NCBI GenBank assembly: GCA_964058805.1
Contig: CAXKVV010001848.1
Location: 1-24,097, forward strand
DNA from: Schoenoplectus triqueter
Lineage: Eukaryota; Streptophyta; Magnoliopsida; Poales; Cyperaceae
Direction: 5' to 3'
DNA: 24,097 nt
In this document: positions 1-11,823 of the stretch, piece after piece
How positions within the stretch are numbered: the stretch's first letter is position 1
Layout of the letters: every line of letters starts with the position of its first letter
Notes under the pieces: model-generated
Told to the model about the DNA's origin: nothing
What the model saw: the letters and a program-made list of their open reading frames with translations, nothing else
The model's database searches: none
Program-made: the position numbers and the translations under genes

Positions 1-2722
1 AAGACATGATGACTCGAAGAACACCAGCAAAGTAAAAAAAAAATAGCTTTTAGGATGACTCATGGAAATCCTAAAATAATTATTATGATTAAACAGTTTG
101 GCACTCTCAGAGTGAAAAAAAAATAGATTTGTTGTGCAAGAGGAATATCAGGTGGAGAGAAGAGCTACAATTCTCTCTCCAACACATCAGATGGATGATG
201 AAACATGGTCGAGCTGAACGATCAAATAAAGTACCGTTTGGGAGGCAATTCAAGTTTTCTTTTGGATTTTTTGGGTTTTTATTTATTTTAGCCATTTTTT
301 CATGTTTTAATGGTTTTTATTTTATTAATTGCATTGTAGAAATAAATGTCCACATATATTTATTGGAGAAAGAAAGGAGGCAAAAGATCGATCTTAACCT
401 CAAAAATCTGAAAAATAATGAATAAGGGCGTGCATACCGCATTTGTCCTTAGTGTGACCCACAGCGGGGGAAGTAGAGTTTGGGTACGTAAAAAAATTTG
501 GAAAAACTTTTGGGCGAACTCCTTAGTTGCAACCCGCACCCCACACCGCCAGAGCCACACCGTTCATCATCTTCACGAGATCTGTCTATATATTGATGCG
601 CTCATTGCATGTCACATCCACGCAACACTAATGTATATGTGAATATTTTTTTACCTTCTCTTTACTTTTCATTGAAGCGTTAAGAACAATGCTCAGTTTA
701 AGCTTAGAGGGTTTTTTGAGATTGTATATGCATTATATGCATTTTGGAGTTATTTTTAATATTTTTTAGTTTTTTCTTTTCATTTTTATTATCATTTAGC
801 TTACATTTTAGATTTATATTTAGATATGATTTGAGGACATGTGATGAATTGGATTAATTTTATTTTGGTTCGGTTATCATAATCTCATGGACTAGTGTGT
901 TGATATTGAATGTCAAAAATCTGTAGCATCTAGTCCAATTGATGATCCGAAATCTTAAAAATTAGGACATGAATCGGTTACTTAAAAATATTTTGGTATA
1001 TCTAGTACTTAAACTGATTTTATCTCTGAATAAAAGAATTGACATGCCCACATATTCAAAATGTCTTGTATGTTAGAGTCATCCAACACTTGAAAGAGTT
1101 TAAACATTAAGGACCTTATCTCTACGATTGAAATTAGCCATAGAAGTCCAATAAAAATAAATAAAAAGATAAAAAAATGCTTTTTAAAATATAATAATTG
1201 AGTGATCGACACTCCACTAGCTCTTTTATATATATAATAATTGAGTTATGAGTGATAGTATGTAATATATACCTTGAACAGTCTGGATAAATCAAGTCAC
1301 TGTGTATTATTTCAGTACAAGATAAGGATTTGATCACTCAATCCTTTAATTTAGATTATTTTTTTTTATAAAAAATAGACTTATATATTTTGGTTTTGAT
1401 CGTAGGGGTGGGAATTGGTTGCAAAGCTACAAGGTTTGAATAATTTTAACATGCGAGACATTTTATCTAAGTCATGGTATCAATATTTTTAGTCACAAAA
1501 TAAATTTTTAGATATGCCATAATGAGATGAGTTAGGGTCCTAAGTTCCAAAGTCGGATTATTTCTGACTTAAAAGTCACTCGGTTTAACCTAACTGTATT
1601 TCGACCTATGTCCTGTGAGGTGAAGGAGGATAAACACAATCAAACTTAATTGACCTGAATAATTAATTTTCTCATTTCATTAGATATTGAGAGTCTAGAT
1701 CTAGATTTAAATATGATCTATACTATTAGAATTAGAGTTTTGCTTGAGTATAAGTAAGATTTTAATTTGGAGGGATTTGATGTAGCACATTCATATCTAT
1801 ATTTTGACTCCTATTGTGTCTAAAATTAAGATATAGTTTTCAAACTCATGTTTATTTTTATTGTATTTTATGTCTATTTTGTTGGATTTGATTCTGTCTT
1901 AGTTAGTTTTTATATTTTAGAAAAAAATACACGATAAGGAGCTGATAAATTGAGATTAGAACATATTTTTCACACTTTGGAGCAAAATGGAGCAATTGAA
2001 TAATTGAGAAGAATTCGAATGTGAATTGAGTCAAGACGGATCACAAGCAAATCACGTCAAATTCTGATCATATACTATCATGTATTGAATAAGATGATGT
2101 GATAATCTTGTAGAGTTTGTTCTTAACTTTCAACGAAACTTAGATCACTCAAATTAGAGTTCGGATAAAGAATTTATGGTCAAAATACAAAACGCTGCGT
2201 AACAGAACAGTACCCTCACGGGTCGTAAGAGGTATTTTTGAAAATCCGGATAAAGAAGGTAGCAACTGATCTGATTGATTTTCTTATAATTTTATTGATT
2301 CTTCACTACAAAATAACGTCTCTAGCAACTTTTAGAAGGCATAAATCGCTCAAGCTTCTCCTACACACCATAATGAATGCACACATCTTTTCGAAATTTG
2401 TTTGGTGTTTTTTTCGAGTAAAGATGAAAGTTTAAATTATTAAATTATTAATTATTTATAAAGAATTTTTATTTAAATTTTAAATCTATCATCTCCACAT
2501 GGAGAGCATTATCTAAATTAAAAATTGATCCTCATTATATGCTTGTTGGTAGCACTTGAATTATATATTCAAGAAACAAATTCTACTAAAAAATATTTAA
2601 CATAAATTCGGTGACCATTTTATGATTTTAGATTTAATATGGATTTTTCTAGGCAAATTCCGATTATCAGGCAACTTAAATTTGGTGAAACATACACACA
2701 CAAAAACAGTGAGGGTGGATAT

Positions 2723-2755
2723 TAGTGAAGTATTAGTAAAGTATTAGTGAAGTAA
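2723..2755. repeat. Short tandem repeat, three copies of an 11-12 bp unit
   Basis: The unit TATTAGTGAAG occurs three times head to tail, the middle copy having one changed base (TATTAGTAAAG). It is an isolated minisatellite in noncoding sequence. Confidence 0.75.
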
Positions 2756-3666
2756 CCGCACAATGACTGACTTCCCTTCTGCAATTTGCATACTTTCTAT
2801 TGGGCTTGTTAGTAAATAACAAGTCCAGAGGTTCAATTGCATATTTATCTTCAGCTGCTATAATTTGATAATTTTGTTTTGTCTAACCAAAATATATTAC
2901 TATTATAAAAATTATGATAGAAAAAATATGGCAGCAGATTTCGACGGCCAAATTTGTTAAATGAATGTAATTAGATGCAGGATTACTATTATTAAGGGTG
3001 AGTTCCATAATCATAGATACAAAAAAAATATGACAGTGACTATCATAGAAATAATTATGATAAAGAATACATTTCCTACCTAGTAATACCTTGTGTTTTA
3101 GAGGAAGTGCAGATCATTATTTTACTGGTATTGGAACTTAAGATGATATGTAGAATACTAGAGAAAAGTGAATCAGATCAAATTCATGATTGGATTCTTT
3201 GATTGAGTGCTTCCATCTTTTCAAATATGCAGGTTCTCTAATAAATCAATTCTATTTTTTGTTGCTTTTGCACGTGACGGTGGATAAACGCAGCAACAAT
3301 GCATCAAAATGTTACAATATCCAATTATTAAAGGAAAATTATTTGAAACCCCGTATAATGTTGTCACGTACTAATGGTTAATTAACTCCATTTAATTCCC
3401 TGTTTTGAAGAATCAGTGAAAAAAGTAATCACTGCTTTTATTATCACAGAAAGTACACTGATTAATTTCTTTTAATGGAAACCTAGTTAAAATGTGAAGG
3501 CTCAAGATGTAGCGCATTTTATTTTCTTCTTTTCACATGGCATAATTTCATGGAAACAAGAAAGCGACCTACAATTGGTGTTCTCTCTTTTCAGATTCAA
3601 GCCTTCCAACCCCACTCAAGCTTCACATGGGATGACCAGCAATTTCTCTCTCTCGACTGTAGGGTA

Positions 3667-3674
3667 TGTAGAAT
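3667..3674. repeat. Left 8-bp target duplication of the hAT MITE
   Basis: TGTAGAAT, identical to 4090-4097 on the other side of the element. Confidence 0.85.
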
Positions 3675-4089
3675 TAGGAGTGTGGATCGGTCGGGTCAGG
3701 TTCGGGTCGGATCATATTATTTTATTATTTTTCGTGATTCGATCTGAATCTGATCTGATTTTGGATCAAAAAATCTTGATCCATATCTGACCCGACGGGT
3801 CACGGATCAACCCGACCCGACTCATATAAAATAATTAAATATTTATTAATTATTTTTATATAATTTTAAGTAATAAAATATTAATTAATTTATAATTAAT
3901 CTTAATTAGTGTATATTTAAGCTTTAATTAGTACTAAATCATAAAATTACTTCAAAAATTATAATTAATCGGATCGGGTTGAGTTGACCCAAACCCGACC
4001 CGATCTGATTCGAGTAAAAAAAATTAAATCCATACCCGAGCCATTTTATTTTCGAATCATATCGGATCAGGTCAATAATTGACACCCTA
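3675..4089. mobile_element. hAT-type MITE, 415 bp, non-autonomous
   Basis: The element starts TAGGAGTGTGGAT and its other end, read on the minus strand, starts TAGGGTGTCAAT, giving short imperfect terminal inverted repeats. An identical 8-bp sequence, TGTAGAAT, lies directly outside each end (3667-3674 and 4090-4097). An 8-bp target duplication with TAGGGGTGT-like ends is typical of the hAT superfamily. The subterminal parts hold many copies of GGGTCGGGT/ACCCGACCC-like motifs in both orientations, which is common in plant hAT MITEs, and the centre is almost pure A+T. There is no coding capacity, so it depends on a transposase made elsewhere. The TIR mismatches suggest it is not recent. Confidence 0.85.
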
Positions 4090-4097
4090 TGTAGAAT
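4090..4097. repeat. Right 8-bp target duplication of the hAT MITE
   Basis: TGTAGAAT, identical to 3667-3674. Confidence 0.85.
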
Positions 4098-6665
4098 ACA
4101 CACCGATGCTTAAAAGGGGGAAAAGGATTGGAAATTTGAAATTTGAAAACAACAATGTAGTTTTGTACTACTATATTGTAAAATTGTAAAGTTGGATAAC
4201 AAAAATAATGTTTTTCTTGGAAATAAATAACTTCAAAATCATAACAATATTTTTTATGAATATTTTAAACTTAAATAATTAAAAAAAATTATTTGTATTT
4301 AAAAAAAAATGTAGTTATACATTTCCTTCCTCTACGAAATAACAAAACTTGGAATTGTCACCGGAGCCGAATGGGATTGAATATGCTGCTATTCGAATCT
4401 ATCTTCTTTGTTTTTCTCTATGTGATAGTGGATTTCACTTAATTTTGATTTTTAGTGGGAGTAATTTGAAGCAGTAAATTCTCACCCGAGACAAACGCTA
4501 CAACTGTGAATCTGTGATGACATTGACATGTATAAATGTCGCACATGTAGCTACTCTTCTAGCTCCCATCGTCTTATTATCTATTTATGTATCTATCATT
4601 TTCTCTTTTTGTTTTTTTTTTATTTGCTAGCTGGATTTTTCTTCGACTTATTTCGTCATCTCATCTGGTTTTGGACCGGTTGGTTAAAGAATCTCTCTCA
4701 ATAGCATGTGGCTAACCTAGCTAGCTAATTTAATCTGCAATAAGATCTCAAATTGATCCAACCAAAATTATGATTAACTAATTAAAGTACATGTAAAGAG
4801 TGTGATCTCCATGACCCTTTTTGTCCTTTATAACCTTCTAACAAATGCACCGATATTTTATACAAGACCCGGATAAGATGTGCAAGAGGAAATTAATTTT
4901 ATTTATTTATTTGCTAAATCAGTGTGCATATACTTGAGAGAAACTAAATGAATATTTAACATAAGATGAGATAAGTGTTCAAATTCTTAATTCTTTCTTA
5001 ATTAATAATGCACCGGATTACAGACACACAAACCTTTTACATAGAAAGAAATGTATTATCAACCGTGTTCGACACAATTCTCGAAAGTAAAATATTAAGA
5101 TTGAATTTGATATATTTTTTAAAGAGTTGGAGTATAATGTTATATATAATATAGATTGTTTGATGTTATGAATTATTTTTTCATTTAAAGTCTAAATAAT
5201 TAATTTGAACCGCTCAATATTATTTGCATATGCAAATTACTTATATTTTTCAAGACTTATTTTACTATTTTTAGATAATTATAAAACTCACTTTTCAGGA
5301 TGGTTTATAACAATTAAATCAAATTAAATCAAGTAATTTTTTAATTAAATTAAAATATAAATTTTGTCTGGAAGCGCAACAATTACATCATGCATCAGAT
5401 ATTGACAAATTTTACAATTATCATCAGTCGGAAAAAAAATGCATTTATCATTTTATTGAAATAAAATTATGAGAGTGTACCCGTGAATGTGGGGCACTAA
5501 AAAAGGATCGACACATCATGAAAATAAATAACACTTTTTATAAGACAGGATCAGGGACCATAAACACCCCATCCATATCTCCATATGGGCAACTGTTCCA
5601 CATCTTACTGTATATTTTACTGAGAAGGATTCATATCTGCATTATCATGTTTTGACCCTACAGAGAGTGCTTCCTATATCAGGTGGTTCCTCTGTGGCTA
5701 ATGCTGGCTCATACTCATAGTCACAGTGCTACATCAAGATAATAATTACTTTTAATTATAATTACTTTGTGAAGCTTCATTTATATTAATGTCATCATTA
5801 CAAAATTACTGGAACTATGCACAATTAGGATTGCATGCCTAAGATTTTTTTTAATAGAGATCGATAACAAAATATATAGATTGTATATTATTATTCTAAT
5901 TTTAATTTAATAGTTCTAGAAATACGAAAGTCAAAACATGCTTATTTTGTGTAATATGTGGGATTCAATTTTAACTTCTTTTTGGATCTTTTATTAAAAA
6001 TAGCAACACTAGAGAGATCGGAATTACCTTGAAAAAGAAAACGGCCGGTATGAATTGGCTCCCATTGTTCATACCATAAATCTGCTTTCTTTCATGATTA
6101 CAACTAAATAGTAATAAAATAATAAGAAGAAAGATTTTGATTTATATAGATGATTTTAAAGGGAGTCAGGTACTTTAATTTTTTTATCATTCAATAAAAA
6201 ATATTTAATTGATTTAATTCAATCATGTATCTCCCATATATCACAGTAAAAGGAAAATATATATTTTGATAAAATAAGATTAATTTAAATTGAGCCTACC
6301 CCAATTTTTTGTGATCAGGCTTTGTTGTTGTAAGCCTCATTTAAATTGAATGAAAAAGAACTTAGTTACACATTCAAATCAAATAATTTTGTGCTTAATT
6401 AACTTTTATTATTTAAGCCTAATTTGATATTAGTGTAATTATCAAACTCTCAAAGTAAGTAGAACATGAAACGGTCTAAAAGAACGACAAATTTCTTATA
6501 GCTTGAAATCAAATTAATAAATAGATAAATAGTTAAATATTCAATTTGACCCAATTGAATCCTAATCATAGCTAGTTACCATTTTTTTATTTCATATTAT
6601 AATATAATTTTATCAACTATTTGGTTGGATGCAAACCCCCACACGATGATTATTTGAATCCTATG
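4098..6665. other. AT-rich intergenic sequence upstream of the SAM-domain gene
   Basis: No open frame of any note on either strand. Short homopolymer runs and ATTAA-rich blocks (for example 5290-5360) are scattered through it. A slightly more complex stretch at about 5490-5740 has mixed composition but no coding frame or RNA signature that I recognise. The last few hundred bases are the presumed distal promoter of the gene at 6950. Confidence 0.6.
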
Positions 6666-6685
6666 TAGCTACTAGCTAGTAGCTA
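6666..6685. promoter_or_regulatory. Perfect 20-bp palindrome in the promoter of the SAM-domain gene
   Basis: The half site TAGCTACTAG is followed immediately by its exact reverse complement CTAGTAGCTA, with no loop. It lies about 160 bp upstream of the TATA box and about 265 bp upstream of the ATG. A dimeric transcription-factor site is possible, but no known factor is assigned, and the motif may be a by-product of AGCT/CTAG-rich sequence. Confidence 0.5.
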
Positions 6686-6846
6686 AAATATCAAGTTATT
6701 TCCAAGACAACATAAAGTGCTACAAACATCATATCGTCAGAATAACCGCAATCCTAACCGATTCATCCTTGCCCAAAGATTAGATCCAACAAAGAACAGA
6801 AAACAAGCCCACCAAACTAATTAATTGAACCAGCATTATTTTTTCC

Positions 6847-6855
6847 TATATAAAC
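6847..6855 (+). promoter_or_regulatory. TATA box of the SAM-domain gene
   Basis: TATATAAAC lies 95 bp before the ATG at 6950. With the usual spacing of about 30 bp, transcription would begin near 6880 and give a leader of about 70 nt. The leader is rich in C and A, as many plant leaders are, and has no upstream ATG between the presumed start site and 6950. Confidence 0.7.
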
Positions 6856-6949
6856 ATCCTTCCAAGTTCCGAAACCGAACTTATCATACTCTTTTAACTC
6901 CCAAGCAAAAGTCACCACCTTCCCTGATTCCTCCAGTCAATAATTTACC

Positions 6950-7468
6950 ATGGATTGGTATTCCTGGCTCTCCAAAACAACGCTAGATCCAGCACTAGTC
7001 TTTGAATACTCTCTCGTCTTCACCCACAACGAGCTCGAAGCCGGTGACATCAAGCACTTCAATCATGAATTCCTGAAGAGCATGGGCATTTACATTGCCA
7101 AGCATAGACTAGAAATCCTCAAGCTAGCAAAGAAGGATAGAATTATCTCAGTGCTTCCTTTAGCCACCTTTTTCACTTCCCTATGCAAAACCAAGAAACG
7201 TTTAACGAACTATGTGCATTGCATGGGCCAACAAGACAGCGCAGAAATAGTGGTCGTACCGAGACCGTGTTATGAGAGCAAACGATGGCGGGCAGCCACG
7301 ATGCTGAAGAGGAACAAGAGAATCGGCCTATTTGAAGCCAATAGGCCGATGATTATGCTCGGAGGGACAGGTGGCACAAGCCCATTGGTGGAGGAGCATA
7401 ATGATAAATCAGGGCAAGAAGAAGAGATGGGTTGGGTCACTATGTTTCAAGGATTAAAACCCACTTGA
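6950..7468 (+). CDS. Small plant SAM (sterile alpha motif) domain protein, 172 aa, single exon
   Basis: The protein opens MDWYSWLSKT, followed by a SAM domain over roughly residues 5-62: the first helix has LDPALVFEYSLVF, then HNELEAGDIKHFNHEFLKSMGI and the terminal helix AKHRLEILKLAKK. This matches the small plant SAM family that begins MDWFSWLSKT and keeps 'NHEFLQSMGI-IAKHRLEILKLA'. The middle, about residues 85-130, is basic (YESKRWRAATMLKRNKR), and the C-terminus ends EEEMGWVTMFQGLKPT, like the conserved family tail W-MF--LKPT, so both ends look native. The start is supported by the context ACCATGG, the family N-terminus and a TATA box 95 bp upstream. There is no signal peptide or membrane segment. 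SAM domains generally mediate protein-protein or RNA contacts; the partner and process of this subfamily are unknown to me. No frameshift or internal stop is visible. I am confident of the family but assign no symbol. Confidence 0.9.
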   Translation: MDWYSWLSKTTLDPALVFEYSLVFTHNELEAGDIKHFNHEFLKSMGIYIAKHRLEILKLAKKDRIISVLPLATFFTSLCKTKKRLTNYVHCMGQQDSAEIVVVPRPCYESKRWRAATMLKRNKRIGLFEANRPMIMLGGTGGTSPLVEEHNDKSGQEEEMGWVTMFQGLKPT

Positions 7469-8149
7469 GTAATGAATGATGACGTTTTCTCTAGTGATGA
7501 GAATGGAAAAAAAAGAAAGAAACTTTCAATTCACTGATGTGTTACAGATCCAGTGGATTTCTTTTGACCTATTTTGTTTTCTTTTTCTTTATTTTTCTAT
7601 TTTTGGCAGGTATCCTACAATTTCGATAAGAAATTGAACTTTGAAAGGTACTCATTTAAGATGATAAGATGTGGATAATCTAAAGTACGTAGTTCCTGTG
7701 TAGTATCATATGTTGCCAAGAATACTTGCCACTTGCCACTTGCTACTGGTTTCTACTTTCTGGACAGAAGGAAAATGTGATATCAATTATTAGCCTGGTT
7801 GAATGTGCACTGACAAAATTTTGACTGTTAGTTAGTTGCACACAATGATGATGTGGACTTGCATTATGCATTAGAAGAGGTTCTGTTAAGGTGCATGTGA
7901 TTTGCTTTACTTTGTTTGTTAACAGATATCATTGAAACAGTGGGTTGGAGAAGCAGGTATGATTTTATATTTTGAGGTTTGGGCCTCATATTTCATTAAT
8001 TAAATACAATAATTGTGTACTGAGGACACCACTTATATCATTTTTGTGTTTTATGTAGAAACAAGTCCAATATATAACATTGATTTAATTGATTGTGCAT
8101 AATTGGGGTTAGAAGTGACAACAGGCGTTCTAATGGTGGAGTTTTAGAT
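7469..8149. other. Downstream flank of the SAM-domain gene
   Basis: This should contain the 3' UTR. There is no perfect AATAAA soon after the stop; T-rich blocks such as 7571-7600 could serve as far-upstream elements of plant polyadenylation. A small direct repeat of TTGCCAC(T) lies at 7726-7745. I see no second gene. Confidence 0.5.
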
Positions 8150-8470
8150 TTGTACAATTTTTTTATTGTCCAAAAAAAAATTAATCGGGTTTATTTAGGT
8201 TTTTAGTTGTTACATTCGGGTTTAGGACAATTTGACATCGATCGGATTTAAGTCATCTCGTTCGGATGGAATAAGTTTGCTTAATTTGATTTTTTTTCGG
8301 CAAAAGATCGATCATTTTCGAATCAGACCAAGTTCCACATTATTCAAATTTAAGTCAAGTTAGTTTTCTCAAATTTTAAACCAAAGCAACGTCAAGAAGG
8401 GTCCGATACAAATAAGTTTGATTTGCAAATATCGGATCTGACAAATTCAAGTACTGGTTAAGTTGTACAA
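8150..8470. other. Possible relic of a small transposon, with 8-bp direct repeats
   Basis: The sequence between 8158 and 8462 contains scattered CGGGTT and TCGGATC-like motifs like those in the hAT MITE at 3675-4089. It is bounded by TTGTACAA at 8150-8157 and 8463-8470. The ends show no convincing inverted repeat, and TTGTACAA is itself a palindrome, so the bounding repeats may be chance. Confidence 0.25.
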
Positions 8471-8612
8471 GATAATATATTTCTTATTTGAGACGGACTG
8501 CTATATATTTCTTTGAATAAATATAAAATGTCATAAATTTTGTACTCCAATATATTAATGCGTTGGCAGTAGACAAATGTGCTAACTTATGTTTTAATAA
8601 AGAGTTGACCGT

Positions 8613-8757
8613 GTAAATCTTTACTAGTAATTTTATTGTGTAAATTTTTATCAATAATAATATTACTTGATCGAACTGTCCGTACGTAAATTTTTATCAA
8701 TAAAATAATTATGCAAATTTTTATCAGCAATTATATTCCCTGACCGAACTGCCCATA
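8613..8757. repeat. Degenerate two-copy tandem repeat of about 73 bp
   Basis: Each copy has two parts. The first is GTAAAT(C/T)TTTA followed by an AT-rich block (8613-8639 and 8686-8713). The second starts G(T/C)AAATTTTTATCA and ends GA(T/C)CGAACTG(T/C)CC (8640-8684 and 8714-8757). A further half-unit, ATAAATCTTTACCAT, follows at about 8758. The copies differ at many places, so the duplication is old. There is no coding frame. Confidence 0.6.
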
Positions 8758-9059
8758 ATAAATCTTTACCATCTCAAAAATTTTCAACATAACAATTATA
8801 TAAAATATAATACATTTCTTTCCTAAAATCCAACTCATCAATAATCTTGGGGCAAAACAGTGGACGTTATATCACTATCCTATTTCCTTTTTTAATCATA
8901 TCAAAAAATATATCCTAATTATCCGATGTGAAAAAAATAAACGGTCTAAGATTCTTCCGATCTGGCAGAATTTCCCTTCTTATTTTATTAAGATAAATGT
9001 AAAGATCGAGTCATCATCTAATTTTAATTTTCTTCAAAAAAAATTAGTAACGTTCAATT

Positions 9060-9140
9060 AGTTATAGTATTATTGTTGTTGTAATTGTTATTATTATTAT
9101 TATAATTATTATCATAACAATAATTATTATTATTATTGAG
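9060..9140. repeat. (ATT)n / (AAT)n microsatellite
   Basis: Imperfect trinucleotide repeats TTA/ATT/GTT run through about 80 bp, with the clean blocks at 9090-9103 and 9121-9136. Confidence 0.8.
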
Positions 9141-11190
9141 GTTGATAATAATCTCAAGTATTTGTTTTCATATTTTTATCTTCATGAGTTGACTATCAAA
9201 AGTCAACATAATGATTTTCCCGTTGTTTCTACTAAATATTGATATTCTTAATATGAAATGAAGGAGACATTCATAGCCAATATTTTGGCCTCAAAATTGA
9301 ACTATTTATATTAACTGATAATTTTATTTATATCAAGATTTTATCTTCAAAATAATTCCCAAACATTGATCAAAATATTCCAGTCAAATGACATGAAAAG
9401 TCAATAATGCTTGACCTTAACACAACTTTTGAATTATTTACTTATTTATGGTAGTTAGGACTTATTTATATTAAGTACTTATTCATAATTAAAATAAGGG
9501 TTATGAACTATTTACAGTTATGTAGAATCTTATTTAACTAATTCATGTTGTTATTAATAAATCATATGTTGACTTTATTTTTAAAGCTATTTATAGTTAT
9601 AAGTAATATTACTTATAGTGATTAAATAATTATCAAAAGTACCATTTCAACTTTTTTTAAATGGAGTCTGACGCATAATTCAAGGGTAATGCTTAGTTAA
9701 AACTATTGACTTTGTGAAATATTCTATTTATAGTTATTTAGAATTTTGATGTTGAAAGACTTGTTCAAGATTTTTTATAGATTTAGATGTATTCTAATTC
9801 ATCTACTATCTTATTTATGTTGATTAGATTAGTTATTAATAATTAGTACAATCATCTTCTTCATTGTGAAATTAAAAATGAAAAAAATATGATAATAACA
9901 TTTAATATGTCTCGATAACTTATATACTGAGATTATTTGATAAAACTATTAACAACAAATTCTTTAATTTGTTCGAGATAAAAATAATTCATTTTCAAGA
10001 ATAAATTTTATGATTAAAGCGTTGTACTAAAATATTTTCATGAATTTATCAATGTGCAAAAATATTATATTTAAATTTTATAAATCTTATTTCTAGTCTA
10101 GATTGCAACAGGTTAAAACTGAAGATTATGAAGACTAAGAAGTATAGGATAACTTCAGAATAGTCTAGGCTTATTTATGTTTTGATTTTGTAAAGTTCTG
10201 ATATGAAATACTTGATAAAATAACTAAAATTAGAGTTCTACGCTATGAATCATTAGTAATGGCTTACCTTAAATCTAAATTTCTTTCAAAGCATAGAAGA
10301 TAGCCCAAATGAACCAGAGCGTGGCGTCAAGCCAATAGCACCAAATCATTCAACGGTTGAGCCGTTATAATGGCTCATGAAATCAAAAGTTAAGATTTCT
10401 CAAGAATCATCTAGATCATAATTTTTTCACTGTGATCATCTCTTGGTAAGCAATTATAACGATTTGAGCTGTTCATAATGGCTTAACTCGAGAGAGCTCA
10501 ATCTGTTCAGTTTTCTGAGTATTATTTAAAGTGTTGCTCATATTATTCTCATTCCAACTTAGAAACGTCCAAAACTTCTAATATTCTTTGAGCATATTCT
10601 TGAGCCTTACTTGATCTTTCTAGCTAAATCTAACCTCTTTCATCAAGAATTTAAAATTAAGAGTAGCTTTATATTAGTGCTTGTTGAGCATAAGGAATTG
10701 AATCTTAAGTCACTCAATATTTTTTTCTCTTATTATTTTCTTTTGGGTGTTGAGTGTTCTAGTACTTTGTTTTTTTATTGTCTCTTAGTGTTTTATACTT
10801 ATTTTGCAAAAGAAGCTAATGCTTCATTATAAAATATTTTTTATCAATATATTGGCATTCCATTTTTAGAGTGAGTCTTGAAGACATAGATAACATCACT
10901 GAACACTGTTAAAATCTTATCTTATCTAATTATTGTACTTATATTATTTTCATTCGTGATATCTCTCAATTAGTAGTAGTTTACATTACTTCTAGAGTTG
11001 TCGATAGATTATTTTACACTATTTTTTTATAGCAATTAGTATTTGATTGATTTTTTTCACATTCTTGTATATTCTTGCATTCTTAATATTTTTGCTGATT
11101 TTTTTGTCTAAATTGTAGTTCAATCTTTGAGTATCTTTTTTTAGTTAATTCTTTATATTCTTGTACTTAGCACTTGTCATATATTGGGGT
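9141..11190. other. AT-rich intergenic sequence, possibly with an old retroelement remnant
   Basis: There is no coding frame beyond a 73-codon low-complexity one at 10611-10832 that resembles nothing I know. The stretch 10310-11190 is more complex and T-rich on the + strand, with short inverted motifs (GAGCCGTTATAATGGCTC at 10359-10376). Its texture is like an LTR or leader of a retrotransposon, but no matching second LTR, primer-binding site or gag/pol sequence is visible. Confidence 0.45.
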
Positions 11191-11339
11191 TTGTTTGGTA
11201 ATGCATGAAATAGCAAAAAATAAGAATAAAATTGCTATTTCGATAAATTAATTTGTCAAATAAATTTTTGACTAAGTAGAAGAGTGCAGAAGAGTTTGGT
11301 ATACCAAGTTATAGGTGGTATACTGGATTAGCTCTCGTC

Positions 11340-11800
11340 GGAATAGCAATTATTATTTGATTATGTTGTATTATATTATGATTATGATTATGATTATGAT
11401 TATGATTATGATTTATTATTATTATATTATTATATTATGATTATGATTTATTATTATTATATTATTATGATTATAATTTATTATTATATTAATATTATGA
11501 TTATTATATTATGATTATGATTATTATTATTAAATTATAATCACTATTAGTATTATAAAATTATTTATTATTATTATATTATAATAAATATGATTTTACT
11601 ATTATATTATTATATTATGAATATAAATAGAATTATTTTATTATTATTATGATTATAATTATTTATTATATTATTATGATTATGATTATAATTTTATTAT
11701 TATTATTATTATATTATATTATGATTATGGTTATATTATTATATTATTATGATTTTGACTATGATTATTATTACTTATCATTATTTTTTATGTTGTATTA
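11340..11800. repeat. Long degenerate ATT/ATG microsatellite
   Basis: About 460 bp made almost wholly of TAT, ATT and GAT triplets. It includes a clean run of (ATTATG)n at about 11374-11412, then mixed (ATT)n, (TTATGA)n and (AATATT)n blocks. Just upstream (11192-11330) are sequences such as GGGTTTGTTTGGTAATGC and ATAGCAATTATTATT that recall the ends of TGTTTGG-type plant MITEs. The opposite end of such an element is not visible. Confidence 0.8.
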
Positions 11801-11823
11801 TATTATTAACGATGACTTATTAT

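Larger units (their letters stand above)
1..3674. other. AT-rich intergenic sequence without a supportable gene
   Basis: No open frame here looks like a real protein: all are under 100 codons, of low complexity or AT-rich composition, with no motif I recognise. A slightly GC-richer patch at about 420-600 has short open frames on both strands but no recognisable product. The stretch at about 1730-2250 has the texture of an old LTR-retrotransposon terminal region, but I see no paired LTR, primer-binding site or polypurine tract, so this is only a suspicion. A short tandem repeat lies at 2723-2755. Confidence 0.6.

Noticed and set aside
418..642. 74-codon open frame in a GC-richer patch
   Set aside because: No recognisable motif, no promoter or splice support, and a comparable open frame on the other strand.
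1200..1341. Inverted 9-bp arms TGAGTGATC / GATCACTCA 124 bp apart
   Set aside because: The arms are short, no target duplication flanks them, and such pairs are expected by chance in a window of this size.
1730..2250. LTR-retrotransposon-like texture
   Set aside because: I could not find a second matching repeat, primer-binding site, polypurine tract or any gag/pol fragment; mentioned only as a suspicion in the region note.
3494..3790. 98-codon open frame across the left edge of the hAT MITE
   Set aside because: It runs through the MITE boundary, with no plausible start context or protein similarity.
8150..8470. hAT element bounded by TTGTACAA direct repeats
   Set aside because: TTGTACAA is a palindrome and no inverted termini lie inside it, so a transposon call is not secure; kept only as a low-confidence feature.
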